Of a DNA stretch of 64,000 bases, positions 7,938 to 15,465 are shown piece by piece. The position numbers and the translations under genes were made by a program. Below the pieces are notes generated by a model. That model saw only the letters and a list, made by a program, of their open reading frames with translations, did no database searches and had not been told where the DNA came from. Numbering within the stretch: the stretch's first letter is position 1; each line of letters begins with the position of its first letter. This DNA comes from Mesobaculum littorinae (lineage in GTDB: Bacteria; Pseudomonadota; Alphaproteobacteria; Rhodobacterales; Rhodobacteraceae), in NCBI RefSeq assembly GCF_004011175.1, contig NZ_RQXX01000003.1, positions 310,001 through 374,000 of the forward strand, given 5' to 3'.

Positions 7938-8905
7938 CCGACTTGGGCTCCCCACTCGACCCCGAGGCCTGGTAGCGAGTCGATCCGGTATTCGAGGCCG
8001 GCTTCCGCCATGATCGCAACGTAGGACCGCATGAGGTCCACCTCATCGGGCTCGCGGGTTTCGAAAAAGCTCGCAGTCGGAATGCCGGACTGCTGCATCG
8101 ACGAAGCTGCCTTGTGGAAGTCCCGTAAGTCGATCACCCCAGGCCGCGACTTGCCGAGCGCGCAGAGCTTCAGGATGCGCATCATCATTGGCACTCGACC
8201 GCCGGACGCACCGTAAAGGCGCCGCACGAAGTCTTCGAATTCCATGGCCACAGGGAAGCCCGACTCCTCGAGGCTGACGATTGCCGCATCGGCTGCGGTG
8301 CCAAAAGCCTCCCTGTCGTCGTCCGCTTGCCAGTCGTATGGCTTTAGCAGAATGGTACCACTGGCCCTGTCTCGCAACTGCTCGTTCTGGTCAATGATGC
8401 GCTGAAACCGGGGGAGGCCATCGAGAATGAGCGTTATCCCGGTCTCGTCGATGAGCGTCTTCAGATGGTCTGCGGCCGCGCGCGGACTCAAGTTCGAGCC
8501 GCGCTCCGCGATGTGATTGACTTCATCGAGAACAACCACCTCGATCCCCAGGTTTTCGATCCCGCGGTAGACTCTACCCTTTACCGAACTCGTGACCTCA
8601 TTCTTGCCGGGCTTCCGGCCCAACTGATTGAGAATCGCAGCGTAGATCTCTCTGCCGTTTGTTTGAGCGGGGAGTTTGGCGCGTATGACTTTCTTCATCG
8701 GGATCAGTGAATGGGCCGGCTCGGCGCGGTCGACGAGACGGCGCATGATCTGCGATTTTCCGACCCGAGTAGGCCCGAGAAGCGGGATGATGCCCCCCGC
8801 ATTCGGCAGCCTTGCAGCCAGCCGAACCTCAAGTTCGGCGCTGGCGCGCTCAAACGCATCATGGCGCACGATCTGGGACAGGAGGGGAAGAGCGGTGCTG
8901 GTCAT
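7934..8905 (-). CDS. tnsC: TnsC/TniB AAA+ ATPase of the transposon
   Basis: This 323-residue AAA+ protein links target selector and transposase. Walker A is GPTRVGKS at residues 44-51 and Walker B is VVVLDEV at about 123-129. An asparagine-histidine follows, and an Arg-rich sensor region lies further on. TnsC-type proteins polymerise on DNA with ATP and recruit the transposase. It sits between tnsB (three bases away) and tniQ (four-base overlap), as in Tn7 and Tn5053 operons. Confidence 0.93.
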   Translation of the reverse strand: MTSTALPLLSQIVRHDAFERASAELEVRLAARLPNAGGIIPLLGPTRVGKSQIMRRLVDRAEPAHSLIPMKKVIRAKLPAQTNGREIYAAILNQLGRKPGKNEVTSSVKGRVYRGIENLGIEVVVLDEVNHIAERGSNLSPRAAADHLKTLIDETGITLILDGLPRFQRIIDQNEQLRDRASGTILLKPYDWQADDDREAFGTAADAAIVSLEESGFPVAMEFEDFVRRLYGASGGRVPMMMRILKLCALGKSRPGVIDLRDFHKAASSMQQSGIPTASFFETREPDEVDLMRSYVAIMAEAGLEYRIDSLPGLGVEWGAQVG

Positions 8906-8908
8906 ATG

Positions 8909-10756
8909 TTACTCCATCAAGTCCATACCAGGGCGATTGGATCGCCGGGTGATGGGCAGCTTCGGAGTAGGTTGGTTCGCCCTCGCTACGGCGGAAATCT
9001 CGCTGCGAGGCGGAACCTTGGATTTCTCGAACGCCTCCACCTTTTTGCGCCGTTCCGCTTCTTTCGCCTTGGCCTTCTTCAGGTTGCTGAGTTTGCCCCG
9101 ACCAAGGCTGTCCGCTTTTCGCTGAGTCTCCAGCGCCAGTTCGATCGCGGTCGAACGGGCATCGAGATCTTCGGCTTTTGCCTCCTCGTTCACCTGCCGC
9201 AAGCGTCGTGCCTCGGCGAAACTAATCGCAGGCATACCCTGCATCTTCGCGCTTACGATCAATGGGTTTGAAAAGCCTTCCACCTTGTGCACGACGGCAA
9301 TTTCGCGCGCGTCCTGAGGATCGTAACGGACCTCAAGCTTCGCGCCGACGCCCACGTGAGAGATGAAACGTCGAAGTTGACCTTCCTTATCATTGAACTG
9401 AACTCCCTCGACTTCGATGCCGTACCTTTGGAGCGTGCGCTCTACTGTACGGGTGCAGAAAACACTTCTGATTTCTTCGGGTGTTTTGACGTTCAGGACA
9501 TGACACTCCAGGCGTTCCCAGCATTGTGTCGGAGATTCCGCATGGCGAAGCGGCGAATGGATGCCGCGACGAAGCTTCTTGCCGTACACGTCATAAGCCC
9601 ATTTCATCAGCGCTGCTTCGAGTTCATCGAGAGTGAGTGTCGCCTCCAGCATCGCCTTATCGATTCTCTGGCGATTAGGCAGATCCTTGGAAGTCGTTGC
9701 CCCGGGTAGCGTGTGCAGGAATTCGTTGACTTCCCTCATCATTCTTTCGACGAACGGCTTCCTGTCGGGGCAGCCGGGGGTGTTCTTCGCCCACTCAATA
9801 CCAAGCGCCTCGACGATCCGGGAAAGTTCGGGTCCGCTGTTCTCCGGTCCCTGATCCGAATGAACCATCAAGGCACATGCGGACACTCTTAACCGGTTCT
9901 CGATGCCGAATTTTTCGAAGAACGCATCGCTGCGTTCCGTCATGGTGTCCTTGAGGGCCCGGATGGTAAGAGCCTCTTTCGGTGCCTCCAGGCTCAATTG
10001 GATCGAGACCGGAAAGCCCATAGCCGCATCGACAGCCAAGCAAATTGTTGGCCGCCCTATGCAGACTCTCTCCTCGTTCACCACCATGATGTCGCCCGTC
10101 GTCGAGTCGATCTCAATGAGATCGAACGGCGCCTCGATCTTGTGATAGAACTGAGCCTGCAAACGCAATTTCCGGGCCGTCGCAGAGTCATGGCGGCCCT
10201 TTATGACGTCATCGGCAGGAAGCGCCTTCAGAACCGCCGCCAGAGACCGCTTCCCGCAGTCGCCCGGCTCTATTCCCTCCTGAGCACATTTGGCGCGATA
10301 CTTCTTTTCGATGTTCGCAGATAGCTTGCCGAGAGAAAGGCGGTCGTTGCTGAGATAAAGTTCTTCGAGAACGTCCCACGCAATCTTCTCGTAGGTCGCG
10401 TCGTATCTACTGCCTCGGTTGCCGCTATTCTGCGTCGCGGGCACGAGGGCGTTTGCCCCTCCCTGAGCCTTCTTCTTTTTCCAGATTTGTATAGTTCGCG
10501 GCGTTAGCACCTTGGGCGCGACCCGCGAATACTTTTCGCTACTGTCGAGCTCTTCCTTCACGGTCTTTGCCGCGAGCTTTGCCGACAGGCCGGAATTGCG
10601 AAGCTCGGTCTCACGCTTGATGACGAAAAGCGCCATCCGCTGTCGCACGAGCGCGTCTTCATCCGGCATGAAATCGAGGGTCTGCTCGTTCCCGGGCTTG
10701 GTCGCGAAACCACCTGCGATCAGGCTCCGGTAGACCGCGATCGACGTCTCGAACAC
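8909..10756 (-). CDS. tnsB: TnsB/TniA DDE transposase
   Basis: This 615-residue retroviral-integrase-fold transposase cuts the 3' ends of the element and joins them to target DNA. The catalytic triad is visible as D217 (IEIDSTTGD), D301 (VHSDQGPENSG) and E337 (FVERMMREVN), a DD35E spacing. N-terminal helical DNA-binding domains and a Mu-type C-terminal barrel flank it. The last 100 residues are highly charged and could form the TnsC-contacting tail. The start is GTG with AGGA upstream, and about 100 bases separate it from tnsA. It appears intact. Confidence 0.94.
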   Translation of the reverse strand: MFETSIAVYRSLIAGGFATKPGNEQTLDFMPDEDALVRQRMALFVIKRETELRNSGLSAKLAAKTVKEELDSSEKYSRVAPKVLTPRTIQIWKKKKAQGGANALVPATQNSGNRGSRYDATYEKIAWDVLEELYLSNDRLSLGKLSANIEKKYRAKCAQEGIEPGDCGKRSLAAVLKALPADDVIKGRHDSATARKLRLQAQFYHKIEAPFDLIEIDSTTGDIMVVNEERVCIGRPTICLAVDAAMGFPVSIQLSLEAPKEALTIRALKDTMTERSDAFFEKFGIENRLRVSACALMVHSDQGPENSGPELSRIVEALGIEWAKNTPGCPDRKPFVERMMREVNEFLHTLPGATTSKDLPNRQRIDKAMLEATLTLDELEAALMKWAYDVYGKKLRRGIHSPLRHAESPTQCWERLECHVLNVKTPEEIRSVFCTRTVERTLQRYGIEVEGVQFNDKEGQLRRFISHVGVGAKLEVRYDPQDAREIAVVHKVEGFSNPLIVSAKMQGMPAISFAEARRLRQVNEEAKAEDLDARSTAIELALETQRKADSLGRGKLSNLKKAKAKEAERRKKVEAFEKSKVPPRSEISAVARANQPTPKLPITRRSNRPGMDLME

Positions 10757-10855
10757 TTGGCTTCCTGACCCTCGAGAACAACGGTCGTGGAAGACTTCGA
10801 AAGGAACTTCAACTTTCGTCCATCCGTGATGTGGTGGCCGAACTGGTTATGCAGT

Positions 10856-11563
10856 TCAGAATGCATCGAGTGGCAACTCCATCAGGTGAGTTGGCTGCCC
10901 TTCAGCCCTGCGAATGAGGGTCCTGCCTGAAATTCGATCCTGCTGGACGTCGCAGGTCAGATGTCCACGCGCGAGGCAGCTGAGGATCAGGGCGTCGCCA
11001 AATCCGCGAGACCGCAGCTCACCAAGTGGCACCCCATCCAGGCACTCCGACCTGACGAACGTGATTTCCGGCTGGGTTGGTTCATACGCCCTCGCCATGG
11101 AGAGCGACCGGATGTTTCGCATGTAGGCATCGTGCAGAATGCGATCGTCGATGATGATCAAACGCACCCCAAAGCGGGCCAGCACGCTCGGATAGCTTAG
11201 AACATTCGGATTTCGCTCGATGAGTTCAGAGTGCTTGACCTCGACAAGCACGTGCCCGCTGCGCAAGCGAAGCTCGAAATCCGGCGTGTAGACGATCGGA
11301 CGACTTCCGCTGTCTCGTGCCCATTCGTAGAGATCGTCTTTCGATGGGAATCGCCGACCGGTTGCAAGATCGAATGTCATGGGCTGCGTGCGTGCGCTGA
11401 GAACCCGCGGATCGAGGCCAAAGGCAGCTCCTGCGCTCGCCTCAAGACGGCTTTCGTATGCCGTCAGTCGCCCGCCAGCCGGCGCGAGATAGTGCACCTT
11501 CTTCTGCTGACCGCGAATGTGCGTACGCCTGGCAACCTTCGCGTTTTTCCAATCGATTCTCAT
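10856..11563 (-). CDS. tnsA: TnsA-like 5'-end endonuclease
   Basis: This 235-residue PD-(D/E)XK nuclease is the partner that cuts the 5' ends and so permits cut-and-paste movement. Candidate residues are E37 in AYESRLE, D95 in YTPDF, and E108/K110 in LVEVK, in the same order as in Tn7 TnsA. The C-terminal half contains a helical domain that normally contacts TnsC. It is first in the minus-strand operon and divergent, with 76 bases between, from the nuclease-RepB fusion gene. Having TnsA separates this element from Tn5053/Tn402 types, which lack it. Confidence 0.9.
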   Translation of the reverse strand: MRIDWKNAKVARRTHIRGQQKKVHYLAPAGGRLTAYESRLEASAGAAFGLDPRVLSARTQPMTFDLATGRRFPSKDDLYEWARDSGSRPIVYTPDFELRLRSGHVLVEVKHSELIERNPNVLSYPSVLARFGVRLIIIDDRILHDAYMRNIRSLSMARAYEPTQPEITFVRSECLDGVPLGELRSRGFGDALILSCLARGHLTCDVQQDRISGRTLIRRAEGQPTHLMELPLDAF

Positions 11564-11639
11564 GGAGCTTTACCCCTTCTGTTAGAACTACTAAACTGGC
11601 ACCAGCATGTAGTGGGAGTCTTTTCTTGGTGCCGTCCCC
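11564..11639. promoter_or_regulatory. Divergent promoter region with inverted repeats
   Basis: This 76-base spacer must hold both start regions for tnsA and the nuclease-RepB fusion. It contains GGCACCA (11598-11604) and its complement TGGTGCC (11627-11633), 22 bases apart. It also holds a GTT...AAC framed 16-mer at 11581-11596 and a TGTAGT at 11608-11613. Any of these could be an operator or a partition-like site for the RepB domain next door. Confidence 0.45.
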
Positions 11640-13475
11640 ATGACTTCACATCGCATCGGCGATTTTGCCGACGATCCGAACTGGATCAGCTTTGGAAAAT
11701 CGCTTCGTCATGCCGTGCAAGACCCATCCAGCTATGGCTTTACGAGCTCAGAGAAGCTCCTCGCGGAAGTCGCGCGTTTGCGTGGCGTCGACACCGCGAG
11801 TCTGCGCAACCCGCTCGCAGCCGTAGCTTGGATCGAGGCCAACGCGCCGGAAGCGCTCAACGACGAAAACGCGCACGTCCCGATGACCGGGGTGCTGCTC
11901 CTGTCGCAAATTGGAATTCTCGACAAAGGCTTAGCAGAGAAGATCGGGCCGGATTTTTTTTCTGGCGCCCTCTCGCGTGAGGACCTCAGGAGAGCCCTGG
12001 AGGAGCTCAAGGCGAGACCGGGAATCGGCAAGATTGCGGCCCACGATCGCATCAAGAGAGCCGAGGCTTTCGAGAACCGCGTCTTCGACTACCTTCAATC
12101 CCATCCGGACGTGCTTGGCCTCGGCGAGAGGGTCACGGTGATTCCCAGCACCCGAGCCGCGACTGCCCCATACGACTTCGCTGCGATCCGCGACGGAGAA
12201 ATGGTCGCCGCAATCGAGGTCAAATCGTCCCGGCAAAAGCTACATTATCGGTATCTCTTCGAGACCTTGGCGATGATCGCGCTCGCCGCTCGAAAGTACA
12301 ACCGCGCCCTCCTCGTTGTTCCGGAAGACTGGGGCGATGCAATCGACAAGATCGGAGAGCTCATTCGCTCGCTGAGCCTCGAGGGTGTTCAGCATGCCAT
12401 GTTCTCAGAAGAGGATGGCGGTCACCTGACGGTATTCAACTCGGCGACTGACAAGGCCAAGCCTGGCAGGCAGCCCACCGAAGCACACCTCCGAGACCCC
12501 TTGAGTACGAGGCTTGGCATCCTATCCGGCAAGTCGGAGGACAGAATATTGACCGATGAAAAACGAGCGCAGTCGCAGAATGATGCCTCGGGCGAAACGA
12601 AGTTGGCAGCTGCCAACTCTGCCGACGAGGCAAACCGGATCGTCGAGCTCGATCCGTCCAACATCCACTCTGCGGGCGTCGAGGATCGCATGGATGGTGG
12701 GCTGCGAGACATAGATGCACTCGCCGCCAGCATACGAGCCGTCGGACAAAAGATCCCGATCCTCGTCCGACCACACACGCAAAGAAGCGGAGAGTATGAG
12801 ATCGTGGCAGGGCGCCGACGCCTCGAAGCGTGCCGCATCGCCGGCCTGCCTGTGCGTGCCGAGATTCAGGATCTGGATGAACGGGAGCTTGTCATCGGGC
12901 AAGCGATCGAGAACATCGCCAGGGAGGATCTGACCTATATCGAGCGCGCCCGTGTCGCAGTTCGCATGGTCGATGAAGTGGGCCTCCCGCAGTCCGCAAT
13001 CGATGAAGCCTTCTCCTGCGGAAAGACAGACCGATCACGATACCTGAAGATCGGACGAGGCTTGTCCGGCGATATTCTCTCTTGGATCGGAAAGGCGCCA
13101 TCGGTGGGCCGGCCGCGGTGGGAAAGACTGGTAAAACTCGTGGCACGCGACAGCGAAGCTGAACCGCGGATGCGTGCAACGATAGATGCCTTAGAGGATG
13201 AGGCAGTAAACCTTACATCCGATCAGCGGTTCGCGCGCATCTGGTACGCCGCAGGAAAAGTGCCTGAGCCGGCGGATGACCGGCAGCTGCCAGACGACTT
13301 GGTCTCGGTCGAGGGCCTTTCCGAGCCTGTAGCGCGAGTGAGAAAGTCGAAAGACGGGCTCGAGATCACGCTCTTCGACGGCACAAAAGACGGGCTCTTG
13401 GAGTGGGTTGAGGCGAACAAGTCGTCGGTGATCGAGCAACTGGTTCGGTTGCACGAGAGAAAAACAGGCTCTTAG
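11640..13475 (+). CDS. Fusion of PD-(D/E)XK nuclease-like domain and RepB/ParB domain
   Basis: This 611-residue protein has three parts. Residues 1-130 are a helical region I do not recognise. Residues about 140-270 are nuclease-like, with E143/E146, D179 (PYDF) and E193-V-K195 (AIEVKSS). After a linker, residues 335-500 match RepB of repABC plasmids: IVELDPSNI, KIPILVRPH, GEYEIVAGRRRLEA (the CTP-site region), ENIAREDLT, then a helix-turn-helix and PSVGRPRWERL. No ParA/RepA is near. It is transcribed away from tnsA. RepB-type domains clamp DNA from a specific site, so a role in end recognition, target choice or maintenance of the element is possible but unproven. Both domain calls are by motif. 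Confidence 0.85.
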   Translation: MTSHRIGDFADDPNWISFGKSLRHAVQDPSSYGFTSSEKLLAEVARLRGVDTASLRNPLAAVAWIEANAPEALNDENAHVPMTGVLLLSQIGILDKGLAEKIGPDFFSGALSREDLRRALEELKARPGIGKIAAHDRIKRAEAFENRVFDYLQSHPDVLGLGERVTVIPSTRAATAPYDFAAIRDGEMVAAIEVKSSRQKLHYRYLFETLAMIALAARKYNRALLVVPEDWGDAIDKIGELIRSLSLEGVQHAMFSEEDGGHLTVFNSATDKAKPGRQPTEAHLRDPLSTRLGILSGKSEDRILTDEKRAQSQNDASGETKLAAANSADEANRIVELDPSNIHSAGVEDRMDGGLRDIDALAASIRAVGQKIPILVRPHTQRSGEYEIVAGRRRLEACRIAGLPVRAEIQDLDERELVIGQAIENIAREDLTYIERARVAVRMVDEVGLPQSAIDEAFSCGKTDRSRYLKIGRGLSGDILSWIGKAPSVGRPRWERLVKLVARDSEAEPRMRATIDALEDEAVNLTSDQRFARIWYAAGKVPEPADDRQLPDDLVSVEGLSEPVARVRKSKDGLEITLFDGTKDGLLEWVEANKSSVIEQLVRLHERKTGS

Positions 13476-13630
13476 CTGTAAAGGCTACCGGGAAAGATGC
13501 TAATAACTAATGACGACGGATTTTCTGATGTTATCCACACGCCCACACTTACATTGCCCCCATCGAACCCGCCGCCAGAATTAGAAAAAATGTTGTAAAC
13601 GCACCAATTTTTCGGCTATTGAAAACTACA
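13476..13630. repeat. Candidate right end of the Tn7-like element
   Basis: The 155 bases after the fusion gene are AT-rich. Read inward from 13630 on the minus strand they begin TGTAGT and contain TTTACAA and AATTCT, as does the candidate left end at 3442. There is room for several transposase sites. The next gene's stop codon is only 11 bases beyond. I see no long shared repeat and no matching flanking duplication, so the boundary is tentative. Confidence 0.3.
13531..13539 (+). promoter_or_regulatory. Perfect consensus DnaA box
   Basis: TTATCCACA lies in the non-coding stretch after the nuclease-RepB fusion gene. It is a single box, so it is not evidence of an origin. In a transposon end it could tie movement to replication. 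It may also be chance in AT-rich DNA. Confidence 0.3.
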
Positions 13631-13641
13631 CTTTTGATTAC

Positions 13642-15159
13642 TCATTCTTCCGCTGCGAGCTTACTTAACGTCGAACTGACCGCATATGCTTCTTTCTGCA
13701 AATGACTGAAGTTCTCCCTCTGGTAAATGCGCGGCCTGGGCTCACCTTCATACCATTTCAGTATCTCAGCACCTCGACGTCGCTTGCCTTTCTGAAAGAT
13801 ATCTCGATATCTTTTCGGAGAGATTCCCTCGAAATGGTCGAAATTAACTTTCTCAAGGTCGTGACTCCCCACTGCGATGGAATCCGTATGAGAACTGGGT
13901 GCGCGGCTTTTTGGGTATGGCTCTATAAATACAACGCGCTTGATCCCGGAGGCCACAATGTGTTTCGCGCAATTGTGGCAAGGAAAGGTTGTCACAAACA
14001 TTGTGGCTCCCAACAAAGATCTGCCAAGGCGCGCCGCATCGCAGATCGCACTCATTTCCGCATGAGTCATTCGCCCGTACTCTGTTATGTCCGATATAAG
14101 AGCGTCCTCTATAGCGTCCTCAAGTCGCTCTTTCATTTCCGGCGATTCAAGCGTAAAACTGGAATCAACGAGACCAGCGTGTTGCAGCTTCTGTAGGAAA
14201 TTTACAATAATTCGTTGTCGCTCAACACTGTTTTGCTCGGTCCCCCGCTCGACATCTCGAGCACGAAATTCGTCATCCGACCAGTAATTCCCACCATTCG
14301 CTTTGGGCACCTCGTTGCAGCCGAGGGAAATAACTTCACCGTCTTGGGTAAAAATTGCAGATCCCACTTGTCGTGATAGATCGACTGACCGCAGCGCTGC
14401 CGCTGCCGCCATATACGCACCATATTCTTCACGTGACGGGCTCTTGGTGTTGTCGCCAAAAAAGGATCTCGTAAAGTCGAGAATCTTTGAGGACATTCGG
14501 GTAGTGTCTTTTCCGTCAACAAAGAAATCCCCGAGGTGAAATATGCGCCCTACTTGTTGGCCGAAACTGGTTTCGCCGCCGTCATCATTAAGTTGATGCT
14601 CATCTGTGGCCACAAGATCACGAGCATTTCGCTCACATGTATTGACAGATAACCCGGGGTGATCTCGTGAAAGCTTGTTCTTCAGGTTCTCGATGCGGGA
14701 ATCCTTGTCGAGCGATACCGATACCTGAAGGAACTTCATACCATAGACACTTCTAAGAAGTTCTATTTCTTCTTCACGTTTGAGCTGCCTGATGATGTAT
14801 GCCATTTTCGGAATTGCCCTCTGTGGGCTGGTCGCCTCGCCATCGTTTTCTGGCTGATGCTGTCGAAATGATCTTATCTCTGAGATTGCCAGAGCAGCCA
14901 TAGCCGCTCCATTATCAGCTGTTTTGCAAAAGGCGTTTGCTGTCGCAATTTTGTCGGCATATAGGGTAGATGGTTTTGGCCCATGAACGTCATGCTCGTA
15001 CTTCTTGAGAGCTTTTGTCAGATGAATGTTTTCGGATCGGTAGCCAACTTGGCTCAAAGCGTCTGAAAGTGCTTGCTGCACATCGTCCATGTTCACGCCA
15101 ATTGGGCCGACGAGCCCAAAGATGAGTTCAGGACAGTTTATTTCCGCAACTTCCGACAT
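13642..15159 (-). CDS. avcD: AvcD-type antiphage dCTP deaminase
   Basis: This 505-residue protein has two domains. The N-terminus looks like a P-loop kinase fold (LIFGLVGPIG at residues 12-21). The C-terminus is a CMP/dCMP-deaminase fold with zinc ligands H366-A-E368 and P393-C394-x2-C397. This layout and length match the AvcD/DCD antiphage proteins, which deaminate dCTP during infection, deplete it and so block phage replication. In the known systems the enzyme is held silent by a non-coding RNA (AvcI) encoded just upstream; the 306 bases upstream here are non-coding and in the right place. The gene is AT-rich compared with the backbone. Confidence 0.88.
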   Translation of the reverse strand: MSEVAEINCPELIFGLVGPIGVNMDDVQQALSDALSQVGYRSENIHLTKALKKYEHDVHGPKPSTLYADKIATANAFCKTADNGAAMAALAISEIRSFRQHQPENDGEATSPQRAIPKMAYIIRQLKREEEIELLRSVYGMKFLQVSVSLDKDSRIENLKNKLSRDHPGLSVNTCERNARDLVATDEHQLNDDGGETSFGQQVGRIFHLGDFFVDGKDTTRMSSKILDFTRSFFGDNTKSPSREEYGAYMAAAAALRSVDLSRQVGSAIFTQDGEVISLGCNEVPKANGGNYWSDDEFRARDVERGTEQNSVERQRIIVNFLQKLQHAGLVDSSFTLESPEMKERLEDAIEDALISDITEYGRMTHAEMSAICDAARLGRSLLGATMFVTTFPCHNCAKHIVASGIKRVVFIEPYPKSRAPSSHTDSIAVGSHDLEKVNFDHFEGISPKRYRDIFQKGKRRRGAEILKWYEGEPRPRIYQRENFSHLQKEAYAVSSTLSKLAAEE

Positions 15160-15465
15160 AATTTACGAACACCTCCCAAAGAGTAACTCTCTTTTCGAGC
15201 CATCTTAAGCATTAAAAATCTTGCAGCAATGCCAAATGGATGGCAACTGAGGTTTTCCGCTTGACAGCGGTTGGGTCCGGTAGCCGCAAAAATGGCATAG
15301 CAGGAAAGAAGGTGGGGTGAGCGGTTTGGGGCGTGTCGTGCAGTTGGTGGGAATGTGAGGGCGGCGAAACCTTCGCGTGAACTGACACCTTACAACCGGA
15401 GACGGCGACCGCCTGGGATATCACGCCTTAAATAAGATTACCGATGCCACAAACGTTGTTCTAAC
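15160..15465 (-). ncRNA. Candidate AvcI-like regulatory RNA / avcD leader region
   Basis: This non-coding stretch lies between the avcD start and the IS5-family element. In studied AvcID loci the inhibitory RNA lies here, in the same direction. It includes a 70-codon frame (15212-15424, minus) with no recognisable features. A GGGAGG ribosome site lies 10-15 bases before avcD. I see no sequence proof of an RNA; the call rests on position only. Confidence 0.3.

Noticed and set aside
5308-13630. A CRISPR-associated transposon (CAST)
   Set aside because: Tn7-like genes raise the idea, but I see no repeat-spacer array and no Cas genes. TniQ is long, of the TnsD kind, rather than short.
13476-13641. 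A plasmid-type origin or partition locus beside the RepB domain
   Set aside because: There is one DnaA box but no RepA or RepC gene, no set of direct repeats and no full repABC operon.
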